This document shows positions 10,188 to 20,658 of a stretch of DNA of 36,079 bases, in pieces. This stretch comes from Pleurotus djamor (lineage: Eukaryota > Basidiomycota > Agaricomycetes > Agaricales > Pleurotaceae): contig JAPEVF010000467.1 in assembly GCA_029747585.1 (NCBI GenBank), forward strand, positions 1 to 36,079. Reading direction: 5' to 3'. The notes below the pieces were generated by a model. The model was not told where the DNA came from. It did not search any database and was given only the letters and a program-made list of their open reading frames with translations. The translations under genes were made by a program, and so were the position numbers. Each line of letters opens with the position of its first letter. Position 1 is the stretch's first letter.

Positions 10188-11716
10188 TCAACAACGCCTC
10201 GCCAAACGCAAGGCCGCAAGACACGAAATCATAGTCTGCCAGTCCGTTCGTGAGCGCCCATCAGGCTCGCGGGGCCTGTATGAAATGACACAATCATCTG
10301 GCAGAATATCTTTCATCGAAACCGCCATTAACACTGGCGTTTGAATGGGTGAATATCCCACGTCCAAGTCTGTGAGAGAGCTGAAAGGGGTGGCGTAGGC
10401 GGGACATGTGGACGACGGGATGAAGTTCAGGTACACGCTGAGTGAAATCAGCCTTGGACACCTTGAGGAGATGGCGAATAACACATCCATCGAGTGCACT
10501 GGCTTGGAAAGAGGAACCCCGGATGCTAGACGGAGAACCTGAATGGATGGGAGGGACTCGAAAATGCTGATGAACTCGGCGGCGCTTGGTTGAAAGGGAA
10601 CGGGATGCGTCAAGATAAGCGATGAGATGTGTTTGCATGAGAGCAACGGTTCGATGATTGAGAACGGAGCTGAGGATGGCTCCTCGCCGTCGTGGAGGAA
10701 GTCAAAGACGTCAAACCAAAGGGTCTCAAGACAAGGCTGGGTGCTAGCTATAGCGCGAGTTAAGCTTTGGAAATCTTCGTCGTCCTCGTAATACGTAGAT
10801 GAGATAGAGAGTTTCTTGAGCGGAGATAATGCGAAGCTCCGCGAAAAGCAAGCGGCGGCTCGTTCGAAAGGTAGCGTAAGGTCCAAGTCGGTCAATGATG
10901 GGAAGCTGTCAGGACTAAGCGTGTCGGAGAAGACAACCATCGTATCGGGGGAGTCCGCATGCAAATATTGGAGATATTTGTGCTTTGACAAGATCTCGGT
11001 AACTTCGGGTATAAGGAAGCATGTTGAAATGGTGAGTTTCTTCAGCAATGGCAGGGCTCGGAGAGTACCAGGGATGATGGTATCCGTATGCGATGTCAAG
11101 CAATTCGTGATCAAGGTCAAGTCGACGAGGTTAGGTAGGTGAGCCGGGATATACTGCAAGGCTATATCGATGGCCTGAGAGTCCATGTATATACTGAAGC
11201 TTGGGATTGAAGTGTGCGAAAGGAGCAAGACGATGTCGAGATCCAGGGAACTGTGCAGATCCATCTCCCGGAGGTTTGGTAGCAATATTGGTAGGGTGCG
11301 ATCGAGGGCAATAGCTGTATACACAGAAGAGCTTATCTGCTCGTCTTTTGTAACAGAAAGACGTCGAATCCTGTAATTGTATTTCTTGAAGCGAGCCCAG
11401 TCAGTTGGCCTGATGGGGCGGCTAAAGTACTAGCAATTCAAGAAACCGAATAAACGTCAGTTCTTGGTATCGAATTACCAATGAATGACTTACGTANTTT
11501 TTTCGTCCGATCATCATAATAAAGCGGAGCAAGAAGCTGGATCAAGAGCTTGAGGGAGCGAACTTTGTGCCAAGCATAGTCAAGCGCAATATCGGACCAG
11601 TCCTTGCAGACTAGGGCATAGTCGTAGTTATGTGTATTCTCGACCGGAAGGGTGGCAAAAATGACCCTCAAAAGTTCGGGAATATGGAGAATGCGGGTTG
11701 ACTTCGAGGCCATCAT
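10188..11716 (-). CDS. F-box-like/leucine-rich protein, copy 1
   Basis: Probable substrate-recognition subunit of an SCF-type ubiquitin ligase, inferred from the family. Two exons: 11494-11716 and 10188-11429, giving 487 aa when the N at 11497 is dropped. The F-box-like region is at the N-terminus: HIPELLRVIFATLP followed by ALVCKDWSDIALDYAW (about residues 10-53). The rest is leucine-rich with a repeated layout (LPNLREMDL, LPNLVDLTL, LPLLKKLTI, FPSLTDLDL, SLTDLDVGY), as in basidiomycete F-box/LRR proteins. It ends ALRLARRC. Copy 2 (15913-17436) is a clear paralogue with the same single intron position. With the N counted, the exon end would be out of frame. The target is unknown. Confidence 0.85.
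11497..11497. other. Ambiguous base N in F-box copy 1
   Basis: The N lies next to a run of T (A on the coding strand), three bases from the splice donor. Omitting it makes exon 1 222 nt long, equal to copy 2, and gives the same final residues (TK-basic-Tyr). Confidence 0.75.
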
Positions 11717-12612
11717 GGCTTAACGCGCTCCTGACCAAGATAGTACGCGGTTCGACCGTTGTTAACGTTGAACGTTGAGCTTGAGCACTGAAGCGCTGAA
11801 CTTGAAGCTATGGTTGCGGTTGCCTTGACCTGTGGGACGTCATGAGAGATTCTAACAGTTGAGGCTGAGCAGCGTACCTGACCTATAAGTTGCGTCTCGA
11901 ATAAACAGCTAAGGACTTGGAGGACGACGACGGGCCAAAGAACGTCAAAAAAGAACTTGAAAAGAACCACGTCAATAAAGACAAATACGATAAAGGGAGC
12001 GATGCTAGGAGATAGGAGGAGAGGGTCGGTTCAGCGTGGGCTGAACTTCAGCCCACGCAAGGTGATGAAAGTCCAAGAGGGTTCCAGAACTGTTCAACTA
12101 GGATTCAAGCCTTCAAAAAGTAGTGAACCCAGCATACTCCCATCCAGTCGCTCTGAAATCGCTCTAAATAACCCGAAACTGCTTCAGCGTCTCCCAGAGT
12201 CTCCGTCTGTTCATGATTGATAGAGACTAGTCACAAGTGGCAAGCGCAAATCATACTAGGAGAGTGATGGAGTATAAATAAGTTGAGCTCCGTTTAATTC
12301 CCACTGTCGCTTGGGCGTGTCCATTGCTTTATGGGAAATTATGGCGTGCAGCTTAGCTCTGCCTAACTCTGCTGGACAGGGCTCGGCTGGGCGGATACAT
12401 ACCTGAGAGCCTGGAGCCACACACACACAATTCTAGGAATGACTCAAGTAGTTCAAGAGACATCGTTCGCCGTTGGAATTGTACCTGGAGTCAAGCTAGG
12501 GACAGACAAAGAGTACTAGAAACTGCGTCGGAGCCGGCAGCATTTCTACCGATGGGTGCTGAAGCTCCTCCAGGTTACATGTACGATAGTTCTCATTGTT
12601 TCATCCTCACTG
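11717..12612. other. Intergenic region F-box 1-P2
   Basis: About 900 nt, including the F-box 1 upstream region. Patches around 11940-12020 resemble the upstream region of F-box copy 2 (17580-17700), for example a shared AGGAGATAGG, so the promoter was part of the duplication. It contains the inverted repeat at 12034-12058, a TATAAATA-like element near 12274 with no gene assigned, and a CA microsatellite near 12420. No gene is supported. Confidence 0.55.
12034..12058. repeat. Perfect inverted repeat, 11-bp arms, 3-nt loop
   Basis: GCGTGGGCTGA and TCAGCCCACGC flank ACT. It lies about 320 nt upstream of the F-box copy 1 start codon. No equivalent perfect palindrome is seen upstream of copy 2, so it is specific to this copy. 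Confidence 0.65.
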
Positions 12613-13256
12613 TCACTGATGAGAGCAGCCTGAATAGGAAGGAGTTAGTTTACTTCTAAAAATCAAGGCAGTGTGGATACGCGTACCATCTTGGGCATTG
12701 ACGCCTGCAAGTTGATTGCTCTGAACTTCGGCCTCGAAAGCTTTCCTCAACCTTTTCACCTCGGCCTCCTGTTCCTTTTCCGTTGCTAATACCTCAGCCT
12801 TCCTCTTCTGACTCTCTTTCAACTTCGTTTCCGCAGCAACCAAGGTTTTCTGCGCCGCTGCAATTTTTTTCTTTCTTGCCTCCTCAGCTTGGGCCATCGT
12901 CTCGTATAGATCCGTAATTCGCTGTGTTATGCAAGTGTTTATCTTGTGCAACCTTTTGATTTGTTCCTCCAAGCTTGCATTGCCTAGGAACGGCCGTTGT
13001 TCAAAAAGTTGAACGGGAACCAACTTCATGAGCGTAGCAATGGGCATAATGTGAAGCATATCGACACACCTTGTATCGTATCCAGCCATTCGTTGCTTCC
13101 TACAGTAATTTGCGGTTTAGATTTGACTCCAGGCACAAAGTCTAGGTCTAAATCTGAGTCTGAGAGGTCGCTATGTTTTGTTACAGGTCGATGCTTTCTT
13201 GTCAGATTTCCACGTTTATACCTGCCAGTGCTAGATGAAATTTCATCGTCCGACAT
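12613..13256 (-). CDS. P2: acidic/charged coiled-coil protein, paralogue of P1
   Basis: Function unknown. Exon 1 is 13070-13256 or a few bases longer; the N-terminus MSDDEISSSTGRYKRGN leads to an Asp/Ser-rich segment (SDLSDSDLDLDFVPG) and ends NEWLDTIQ. After a roughly 45-nt intron, exon 2 encodes EEQIKRLHKINTCITQRITD, then the charged helix with QAEEARKKKIAAAQKTL and EKEQEAEVKRLRKAFEAEV, colinear with P1. The exact splice phase at the first intron is not settled. A possible second intron near 12630-12690 leaves the C-terminus uncertain. The shared MSDDE start, intron position and helix show P1 and P2 are duplicates, each downstream of an F-box-like gene. Confidence 0.72.
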
Positions 13257-13973
13257 ATCAAGGCTTCCTATTCGCAGGTCGGCCGTAAGTTCAGCACAAG
13301 GGACAAGGTGACGAATGGGAGGAGGGTGTTGGGAGGCTGGTGATGCACGGCGGCGCCTACTTCCCCGAAGAAGAACCCAAATCCAGGCCTTGACCGGGAG
13401 CGCCCAGTGAGACTTCCAGAATGTAATCAAGTCCCTCACGTTCAATCTTTCCCTATCATCTGGTGTTCCTCTATCCGCGCCGACACATTCCATGCTTCCA
13501 TGGAGCTCCTGTTCACCATATTCTTGACATGCCCGCGGCTGGGATATTCCAGCATTTATTTGGCCCGAATTTGGCCTTTGAACCTTTGTCCGCATCTCAA
13601 AGGCAAAGGTATCTTTACTCCCATAGTGCGTGTTGCACCACTAGGTATCCTATATCTCCACAACAGACCCGATGAACAGGCTGGGGGCCGTGACTCTCAT
13701 CTCAGCTCAATCGGAATCCTCACCATTTCTGATACCACTTTTCAAAGGAACCAGCCTAGGAACCTCGAGAACGTCTTGCTGTACCGTCGACGTTTCGTAC
13801 CGTCGACCAACCGTTCACTCTCAGTTTGACATAATTCTTCGTGAGAAGTAACTCATACAACATCTTCGACATTGACATATCATTTGTGTACAGGACCGAT
13901 TCGACTCTTACTTTGTCAACCGGAAATTCCAACACCCATATCTAGCATCATTACTTGCTGCGTCTCTTCCAAT
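13257..13973. other. Intergenic region P2-secreted protein gene
   Basis: About 720 nt. Open frames on both strands (for example plus 13407-13829) lack motifs. A direct repeat of GTACCGTCGAC occurs at 13781-13791 and 13797-13807. Nothing else is recognisable. Confidence 0.5.
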
Positions 13974-14570
13974 CTACCAGGTACATGCGACCTCCGCCTC
14001 GGGGGAAATCAGTCTCTTGTGTGAACCACCGCAGTCCCCTAAGTCAATAGAGGACATCCTGAAGCACCCTTTGTCGCCTGTGTCCCTCCAGATGCGATGT
14101 CCACGGTTGTTTCGATCGTCCACGCAGATAGTTTGGGGACGATTACATCCGTTGAAGTTGAAGCAGCCGCCATTTCCCGAGCCAGCATAGTGACTGTGGC
14201 ACTGGCCGCAATCTGTAACCCTGATATCGTACTCGACCGCATAGAACCCTCCGTTGTTCCACTCGGTGAAAACCATATCGAAGGCTTTACTCAAATCGGG
14301 ACAACCTCCCTGGTCACAGCCGCCCTTAACCTCGAAACCGCCGTTGGCAGGACCTGGAGTGGTACGGTCTTCAAAGGTGATATCCCAACCATACTCGTCC
14401 TTCATCTTCTTCAGCATGGCAGTGTTGTTGCTGATGTCGATACTCTTCGGCTTAGTGACGGTCCGCGTTTCGACGATGGAGTTAGATGCGGGGCCTTTGG
14501 CCGCAGGGATTGCGCACGCAAGGGATGCAATGCTGACGGCAAACAAGAGCGTTGTCTTCGGGAAAGCCAT
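13974..14570 (-). CDS. Cysteine-rich secreted protein
   Basis: 198 aa, single exon. The ATG at 14570 starts a classical signal peptide, MAFPKTTLLFAVSIASLACA, with a likely cleavage site near AIPAA. The frame is open upstream, but only this start exposes a signal peptide. The mature part has a region without Cys (KMKDEYGWDITFED) and then ten Cys, many next to glycine: GGCDQGGCPD, TDCGQCHSHY, GGCFNFNGC, ICVDD, KGCFRM, GDCGGS and VACTW. Up to five disulphides are possible. I do not recognise the family. Export from the cell is inferred from the signal peptide. It lies between P2 and F-box copy 2, a position with no equivalent gene in the first module. Confidence 0.8.
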   Translation of the reverse strand: MAFPKTTLLFAVSIASLACAIPAAKGPASNSIVETRTVTKPKSIDISNNTAMLKKMKDEYGWDITFEDRTTPGPANGGFEVKGGCDQGGCPDLSKAFDMVFTEWNNGGFYAVEYDIRVTDCGQCHSHYAGSGNGGCFNFNGCNRPQTICVDDRNNRGHRIWRDTGDKGCFRMSSIDLGDCGGSHKRLISPEAEVACTW

Positions 14571-14709
14571 GGTGGAGTATTGGGGAAGTGTGGGCAACGA
14601 CGCAGTAGATTGAAGGGCGACAAAGAAGTAAAGACTTTGGGTCTCGATATCGATGCTTGTACTAATGGGAGGTTCAAGCTTGTCCTTCAACCGGCTGCAG
14701 GATCACCTA

Positions 14710-14717
14710 CTTATATA
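14710..14717 (-). promoter_or_regulatory. TATA box upstream of the secreted protein gene
   Basis: On the coding strand it reads TATATAAG, about 140 nt upstream of the preferred start codon. It is plausible as a core promoter; no transcript evidence is available. Confidence 0.45.
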
Positions 14718-15079
14718 CCGTGCTCTTGAGGTGCATCCCAAGACGAGTTGAGTAGGTCCCAACCAACTTTGAATATCATTGTGGAGGGAAACCTGGCACG
14801 CTTGCCATCTGCCGCCACAATTTGGAAGCTCTCTCTTCTTGGCCCCTGAATTCCCTAGATGAGCTCCAATTGTTGGACTTGATGAGCTTCGCTGATGTTG
14901 CATACCATTCTGATGAATGTAGAGCTTTTCCTTGGCCCGTCATTAGGCAAACAACCATGCGTTGCGGAAGGGACCAGACTTCTCCATCAACTCTGGTAAG
15001 CGGTTATAGAGGGACACTCGGGCTACACCCCGAAAGCTTGACTGATTAAAGTTCTCCCGCGTAGGTTTCTGATTTGCCA

Positions 15080-15250
15080 GGACGCTTCCCACATTCCATG
15101 GGTGTCGCACATTTGCAGCTGGGGCGAGAGCAAGGAGCACTCAGGTCTGACTTGGGCAACTGACTTCTTGACTCCAGGACAAATGCGAGGTCATCATGCA
15201 AATCATGGATGTAGAGTATAGAGCAGGGACGTTCCTTGATGCCAGCGAAG
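15080..15250 (-). pseudogene. Possible relic of a P-type coiled-coil gene exon 1
   Basis: The plus-strand segment with CTTGACTCCAGG near 15170 matches P2 exon 1 at about 13120-13145 (TTTGACTCCAGG) over roughly 27 bases, with one missing base and a few substitutions. The minus-strand reading DDLAFV corresponds to DLDFVPGVK of P2, shifted out of frame. No coiled-coil exon follows. The match is short and may be chance. Confidence 0.25.
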
Positions 15251-15520
15251 CTAGGTGGCATCAGAAGACTGACATCTCGAGGATGGGGCTTGAAGCTTGC
15301 GGAAGCGAGGACCTCATTCTTTCAGTACCTTTCATATATAATTACAGAAGCTTTCGTGCGTAGTTCCGGGGAGGTCGCTGGATTAAGAAGGCAGTAATTT
15401 TTGAGTCCGGTACCTAAGCGGCCGCTGCATTGCCTTCATCGAAGAGCACGCCGCGTGAAATCTATCTGGGAAGTAAGCATTGAGGAATGGCGAGTATATT
15501 GCATGCCAAAACGGGGCACC

Positions 15521-15838
15521 TTACGGTTCACTCGTGGGTTTGCTCATGGCTTCAGGTGGGATTATCCACACGACACTCGCCGCTCTTGCACGTCGCCAGT
15601 AATTTTGGGCGATCATTGTGAGGCTTACTTTCTCGAGCGAAGTCCCCGATACTGATACAGCGATGAGGGAAGGTACCTCTAGGAGTGATTCGTAAATCAA
15701 CGAGATCAGCGAACGAAAGGCGAGGGGTCTGACATCCCGAGACATGATTTCGAAGAAGGTAACCACAATGGGAAATTTGTACTTTAAAGATGAACGAGAA
15801 GATGCGAGTTTTTGCGCGGCCTCAGCTGTCGCAGTCAT
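15521..15838 (-). CDS. Unassigned small open reading frame
   Basis: 105 codons from the ATG at 15838 (MTATAEAAQKLASS) to a stop 75 nt from the F-box copy 2 stop. It includes a moderately hydrophobic stretch (FRSLISLIYESLLEVPSLIA). No motif, paralogue or splice signal supports it, so it could be chance. Confidence 0.2.
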   Translation of the reverse strand: MTATAEAAQKLASSRSSLKYKFPIVVTFFEIMSRDVRPLAFRSLISLIYESLLEVPSLIAVSVSGTSLEKVSLTMIAQNYWRRARAASVVWIIPPEAMSKPTSEP

Positions 15839-15912
15839 GATACTCCCACGTCTTGGGACGTTGGAACTCGGAGTAGGATGAAGCAATGAGGTTCTTCCCG
15901 GGAAACTAAAGA

Positions 15913-17436
15913 TCAAGAACGCCTCGCCAGACGCAAGGCCGAAAGACCTGAAATCATTGTCTGCCAGTCCTTCCGCGCGCGTTCATCAAGCTCGCGATCC
16001 TCGTACGAGACGGCACAATCCCCAGGCAGTATTTGGCTCAACGAAACTGCAACGACCACCGGCGTTTGAATGGGTGAGTAACCAACGTCTAAATTTGAAA
16101 GAGCGCTGAAAGGGGTGACGGAAGCGGGACTACCACGCGACGGGTTGAAATCCAGGTAAACGCTGAGTGAAGTGAGCTTTGGACACCATGGAGAAATGGC
16201 GTATAGCACATCCATAGAATGTGTTGGTTTGAAGTGAGGAGAGCCGGATGCGAGGAAAAGAATGCGAATGGAGGGGAGAGACTTGAAAATACTGATAAAC
16301 TCAGCAGCGCTCGGTTGAAACGGAACGGGATGCGCGAAGATAAGCGAGGTGATGTGCTTGCACGAAAGGAAAGGCTTCACTATTGAAAACGGGGCCGAAG
16401 ATGACTGTTCGTCTTCGTGGAGATAATCGAAGACTTCAAACCGAACTATCTCCAGGCGTGGCTGGGTATGGGCTATAGCGCGAGTTAGGCGTCGAAAATC
16501 GTTGTCGGCCTCGTAGTAGGGTGATGTGATAGAGAGGTTCTTGAGCGAAGATAATGCAAATTTCCTCGAAAAGCAAGCAGAAGCTCGGTCGAATGGTATT
16601 GTAATATCCAGATCCGTCAGAGAAGGAAAGCTGTCGGGACTGAGGTCGTCGGAGTAAAGCTGGTCTCCACCGGGAGAGTCCGCATGCAAGCATTGAAGAT
16701 ACTTGTGCTTCGACAATATCTGAGTAACCTCTGGCGTAAGGAAGTGCGTTGATAGGTATAGTTCCTTGAGGAATGGGAGGGCTCGGAGAGTATCAGCGAT
16801 TATGGTATCTGTGTGTGGTGTCGAGAAATTCGAAAATAAGGTCAGATCAACCAAGTTTGGCAATCGGATCCGGATATATTGCAACGCGATATCAATGGCA
16901 TGAGAGTCCATGAATAGGGTGAACCTTGTGACGGAAGGGTGAGCGAAGAGCAGGACGACGTCGAGATCTGCGGAACTAGAAAGTTCCATTTCGCGGAGGT
17001 TGGGCAATAATATGAGAGAAGCGCGGTCGATGGAGAGGGCTGTGTACACGGAGGAATCGATCTTCTCGTCCTGGACAGAAAGAGCCCGAACCCTGTAATG
17101 GTACTTCTTGAATCTAGCCCAGTCGCTCGGTTCGATGGGGCGGCGAAGGTACTGACAGTCCAATAAGTCAGATTAATGTCAGGGTTCATGTCAAGCAGCC
17201 AAGAATTGACTTACATATCTCTTCGTCCATTCATCGTAGTAGAGCGGTACAAGGAGTTGCAACAAGAGCTTGAGGGAACATACATTGCGCCACGCAAAAT
17301 CGAGGGCGACCTCGGTCCAGTCCTTGCATACCAGAGCGTATTTGTAGTCATGTTTATTCTTCTCAGCCGGGAGGTTCGAGAAGATGGACTTGAGGAGCTC
17401 GGGGATATGCAGAACGCGGTTTGATTTGGAGGGCAT
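15913..17436 (-). CDS. F-box-like/leucine-rich protein, copy 2
   Basis: Paralogue of the gene at 10188-11716. Exon 1 is 17215-17436 and exon 2 15913-17151, joined at TAT|TAC, for 486 aa. The F-box-like segment reads HIPELLKSIFSNLP then ALVCKDWTEVALDFAW. Exon 2 starts YLRRPIEPSDWARFKKYHYR. Leucine-rich units recur: LPNLREMEL, LPNLVDLTL, LPFLKELYL, FPSLTDLDI, ALSNLDVGY. It ends ALRLARRS. The reading frame is complete with no disabling change. The family role is to bridge targets to Skp1/cullin ubiquitin ligases; the target here is unknown. Confidence 0.87.
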
Positions 17437-18003
17437 ACTGGCCGACCTATGGCGTCAAAGCTGAACTGGGGTCGTTCAAGAGTAGCGTCTTCATAGATGT
17501 ACGTCATTACGAGAGCTTTCAATTGACGTGAGCACAGGTCGGCATACCTATTGGTTACGTTCAGACCAAGTTGGATAATGAGCAGGGTGCGCTAGAAAAA
17601 GCAAAGAAAAGGTTCNAAAAAAGTTAGAAAGAAGCAAGAACCCGGATTCAATCAATATCGACAAACAGAAAAAGGGAGGCATGATAGGAGATAGGGACTC
17701 CAGTTAACGGCGATTTCTCGCCTCCAACCACAGCAGAGCCGAGCTACATAGCATTGAATCCCTTCGCCAGTCACATGCACTGAAAAAAGAGAGAAACCAG
17801 CTACTTGGCTAGCAAGTAGTATTTCAGTAGCGTGAAAGGAGTATGCTGCTGATGCATCAAGAACCTAACTACGGTCAAGTCTGGGACGGAAGACTGAAAA
17901 CGGGCGGTCAAGTTTTAGGACAAGGTTGTTCCAAACAAATAGACCTAAGCACTGGATAGCATGCAAAACCAATACCGTCGCCATACGGACGACAAAAGAG
18001 CAT
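17437..18003. other. Intergenic region F-box 2 upstream/peptidase downstream
   Basis: About 570 nt, mainly the upstream region of F-box copy 2 and partly similar to that of copy 1. It contains an N at 17616 before six A, and an inverted repeat at 17811-17829. No gene is supported. Confidence 0.55.
17811..17829. repeat. Inverted repeat, 7-bp arms, 5-nt loop
   Basis: CTACTTG and CAAGTAG flank GCTAG; the loop centre is itself nearly palindromic. It lies 375 nt upstream of F-box copy 2. Confidence 0.45.
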
Positions 18004-20349
18004 TCATCCTTTCATCGACTTGAACCACTCCAAGACAACTTCGTACCCGACACGAGTAGCCTCCACCCCGTCGAGCGGGTGTCCTTCTCCATCAAACCAC
18101 AACATCTCCACCTCTTTTCCTCGACCCTTCAGCGCATGGTAATACTGGATTCCCTGCGTCGGCGACACCCTCATATCACTTCCTCCAACCAACAGCAAAA
18201 CCTTCGCGTCCACCTTGTCCACATGCGCGATGGGCGACGCTTTAAATAACCGTTCGTAAATCTCAGGTGTGATGAGAGACACAGGAGTGAACGGAAGACC
18301 GAGTTCGGAGTAGACCCAATCTGGGATATCGGATTTCATCTCTCCAACAGAGACGACGGGATTCCGTAGCGCAGCGGCTGAGAATATGTCCGGGTATTGA
18401 CCAATTACTGCGAGGAGTCGTCAGAAAGGATTGGCTTCAGGAAGTTGTACGTGCTTACGATGAGCTGTCAAAAAGCCACCATGACTCCCTCCGGAAACGA
18501 ACTGATTTCCTTTTCCCATGACCGCTACGCCTGTGTCAACGAGGTGGCGCACGGACGCGATACAATCCTCGACATCAAGAGAGCCACAGTGTCCCAGGAG
18601 GGCCGATACATATTTCTCTCCGAATCCAAGGGAACCAGTGTAGTTTGGAAGCGATAGTGTAACTATAACAGATGAAATAGTCAGTATGGAAAAGGAACAA
18701 AAACAAAGAAATGTCACGTACATCCTTCGAGGGCGAGAGCGACGGTACCAGCGCTGAACGCAGTGGTAACTGTACCGTGTGGTCCACCATGTGGTATGGT
18801 GATGAGCGGCGGGCTAGAGTCTTCAGCCTTGCTCGACGGCTTGTAAACGATGGCTTGCGTAGGGAATCGGCCTGGGATAGATTCAACGTTGACTGAGACA
18901 CCCTCAAGAGCAGCAAGCACTGGGAGGAAAGACCATGAGAACCCATAAAAACACGAGGATAGAACGTCATCTCACGATCGTCGTCAAGGATGGGTGCGTC
19001 GACCACTCGAATGGCAGGCTTGACTTGGGGATCATTCGCATCCAGCTGAAGAAGAATGATTTCGGATGGACTAGTAGGGGTGCTTCGAGAGCAGAGTATA
19101 CGGTCCTCTCCATCTGTCCCGAGAACCGTCCAGCTGTACAACTTCCCATCTTCTGGCGTCAAATCCGTGAACTGACCATCCTCCGTATTGATGAGAAGGA
19201 CAGTCGTACGCGAGCCCCAGACCGAATGGCAAGTCACGAACAGCTTCCCCCCAAGACGAAGGAATGGTCGCTGGGGTAGGTTGTCCAAGTACAACCCTGG
19301 GAAGTCGGACGGAGAGTTGGGCTCCCATACGGTATCGACGACGACGCGGGATTCGTTGGTGGCGGCGTCGAGACAATGGAGGGATGAGCCGGCAGCGTGC
19401 GCTCCATACAGCGCGCTGGTCAACCAGAAGACCGAATCCGAGGATGGGGGTACTCGAGGGGACCGTGATGAAACTTCCGGTGAGGAAATCTTCTTCCCGG
19501 AACATGCTAGTTCTCCTTCTCCGTCGCCTCCCTCAAGAACACCTTCCGGTAGATCTAGCTGCCAGATTGCCGAGGGTCTGTTGAAGCAGCCCTTGACGCC
19601 TAACAGCCTCGCGTCTGCTGTCACGTCGTAGCCGATGGCGAACAACTTGCTTCTGCCACAGAAGACGGCTTGTCCCAAGTGTACTTGAGTAGACGGTGGG
19701 CTCGACAGATTGATTGGTCTGAGTATTCCGCGTTTCCACAGGGATAAGAAGGTTCTGGGACGAGCGCGAGTGGGTAGTCCTTCCCCGAAGCTTGGGGTGA
19801 ATCGGAACCGCTCAAAGTTGGTTGCATCTTTCTTGGAAGGAGGGTTTGCCTCAGCGGTATAGATGATCGCATCTTCGGACTGAGACAAGGAAAGGCTGCC
19901 AACAAATTCTACTCAAGGATATTGAGGAGCCTGGTTTTCACGGGTAAATCATAAGCAACGCACCATCAGAGTAAAATGCCCCATGAGCCTCTGTAACCTC
20001 AGCCGAAGACTCAATCCTATCTCCTTTCCAGACCTCCACGAATCGTTTGTCCTTGGCCTCGCGCAGAACGACTTTGCGCTGACCAGAAATAGAGTACGTC
20101 GACGCCACGGAATCGGTCGGAACGTCTTGACCAGGAAGTTGGACCTCATCCTGAGACGTAAGGACCGTCGATTTCGAAACGATATGCTTCACATTCTGCG
20201 TGTGATCCCGTATCGAGTACGTCGTCTGAATGACTGCAAAAAGTTCATCAATGGGCCATAACAGGATTGAAACCGCGACTCTTACCGTTTGACTTGCTGA
20301 AAACATACCCACTAATGGGTGTTGGGAGCTCAGCTAGTCGGCGAAACAT
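18004..20349 (-). CDS. Acylaminoacyl-peptidase-like serine peptidase (family S9)
   Basis: Predicted to release N-acylated amino acids from peptides, as acylaminoacyl peptidases of the prolyl oligopeptidase family do; probably cytosolic since no signal peptide is seen. Six exons: 20286-20349, 19964-20233, 18955-19908, 18722-18919, 18459-18662 and 18004-18407, giving exactly 698 codons (697 aa). The N-terminal two thirds (to about residue 440) has beta-propeller-like strands without sharp motifs. The C-terminal alpha/beta-hydrolase domain has IPHGGPHG, NYTGSLGFGE and the nucleophile motif GGSHGGF (Ser555). The acid is in LLLVGGSDMRVSP (Asp641) and the His in DGEGHPL (His673), so the triad is complete. 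Intron 3 is only 35 nt but is needed for frame. It starts MFRRLAELPTPISGY. Confidence 0.9.
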
Positions 20350-20658
20350 GGGAGCTGAGCGCTGAGGAATGAGAACATCGGGTTGAGAAAGTGTGGTCAA
20401 GATTCACGCGGACAGGACCCTGCTTCCAAATGGCGGGCTATAGGAGCACTCCTTTTTACACAGGGACGACGAGGTTTGGATCGGATGAAGCATACCACTT
20501 CAAGTTCATGGAGGTAAAGGCTGGTTTAACAGTGTGAATTCGAGCCCGAAAGAAAGTATGAAAGTCACAACGCGGATTCCGTGCTGAGACGGAGTACTAT
20601 TATAAGTTACAAAATGAAAGGAAACTTGTACCTAGGCTGCTTCATCCGAGCGATCTAT
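20350..20658. other. Intergenic region upstream of the peptidase gene
   Basis: About 310 nt between the peptidase start and the FunK1-1 stop; both genes are on the minus strand, so it should hold the peptidase promoter. No clear TATA or other feature seen. Confidence 0.5.

Larger units (their letters stand above)
14571..15912. other. Intergenic region, secreted protein gene to F-box copy 2
   Basis: About 1.3 kb with no firm gene. It includes the TATA element above, a possible relic of a P-type gene at about 15080-15250 and a short unassigned frame at 15521-15838, both annotated separately. Confidence 0.5.

Noticed and set aside
13407..13829. 140-codon plus-strand frame between P2 and the secreted protein gene
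   Set aside because: No motif, no paralogue at the matching place in the first module, and mixed composition.
14097..14729. 210-codon plus-strand frame
   Set aside because: It is antisense to the secreted cysteine-rich protein gene, which has a signal peptide and ordered Cys; the antisense frame has no motif.
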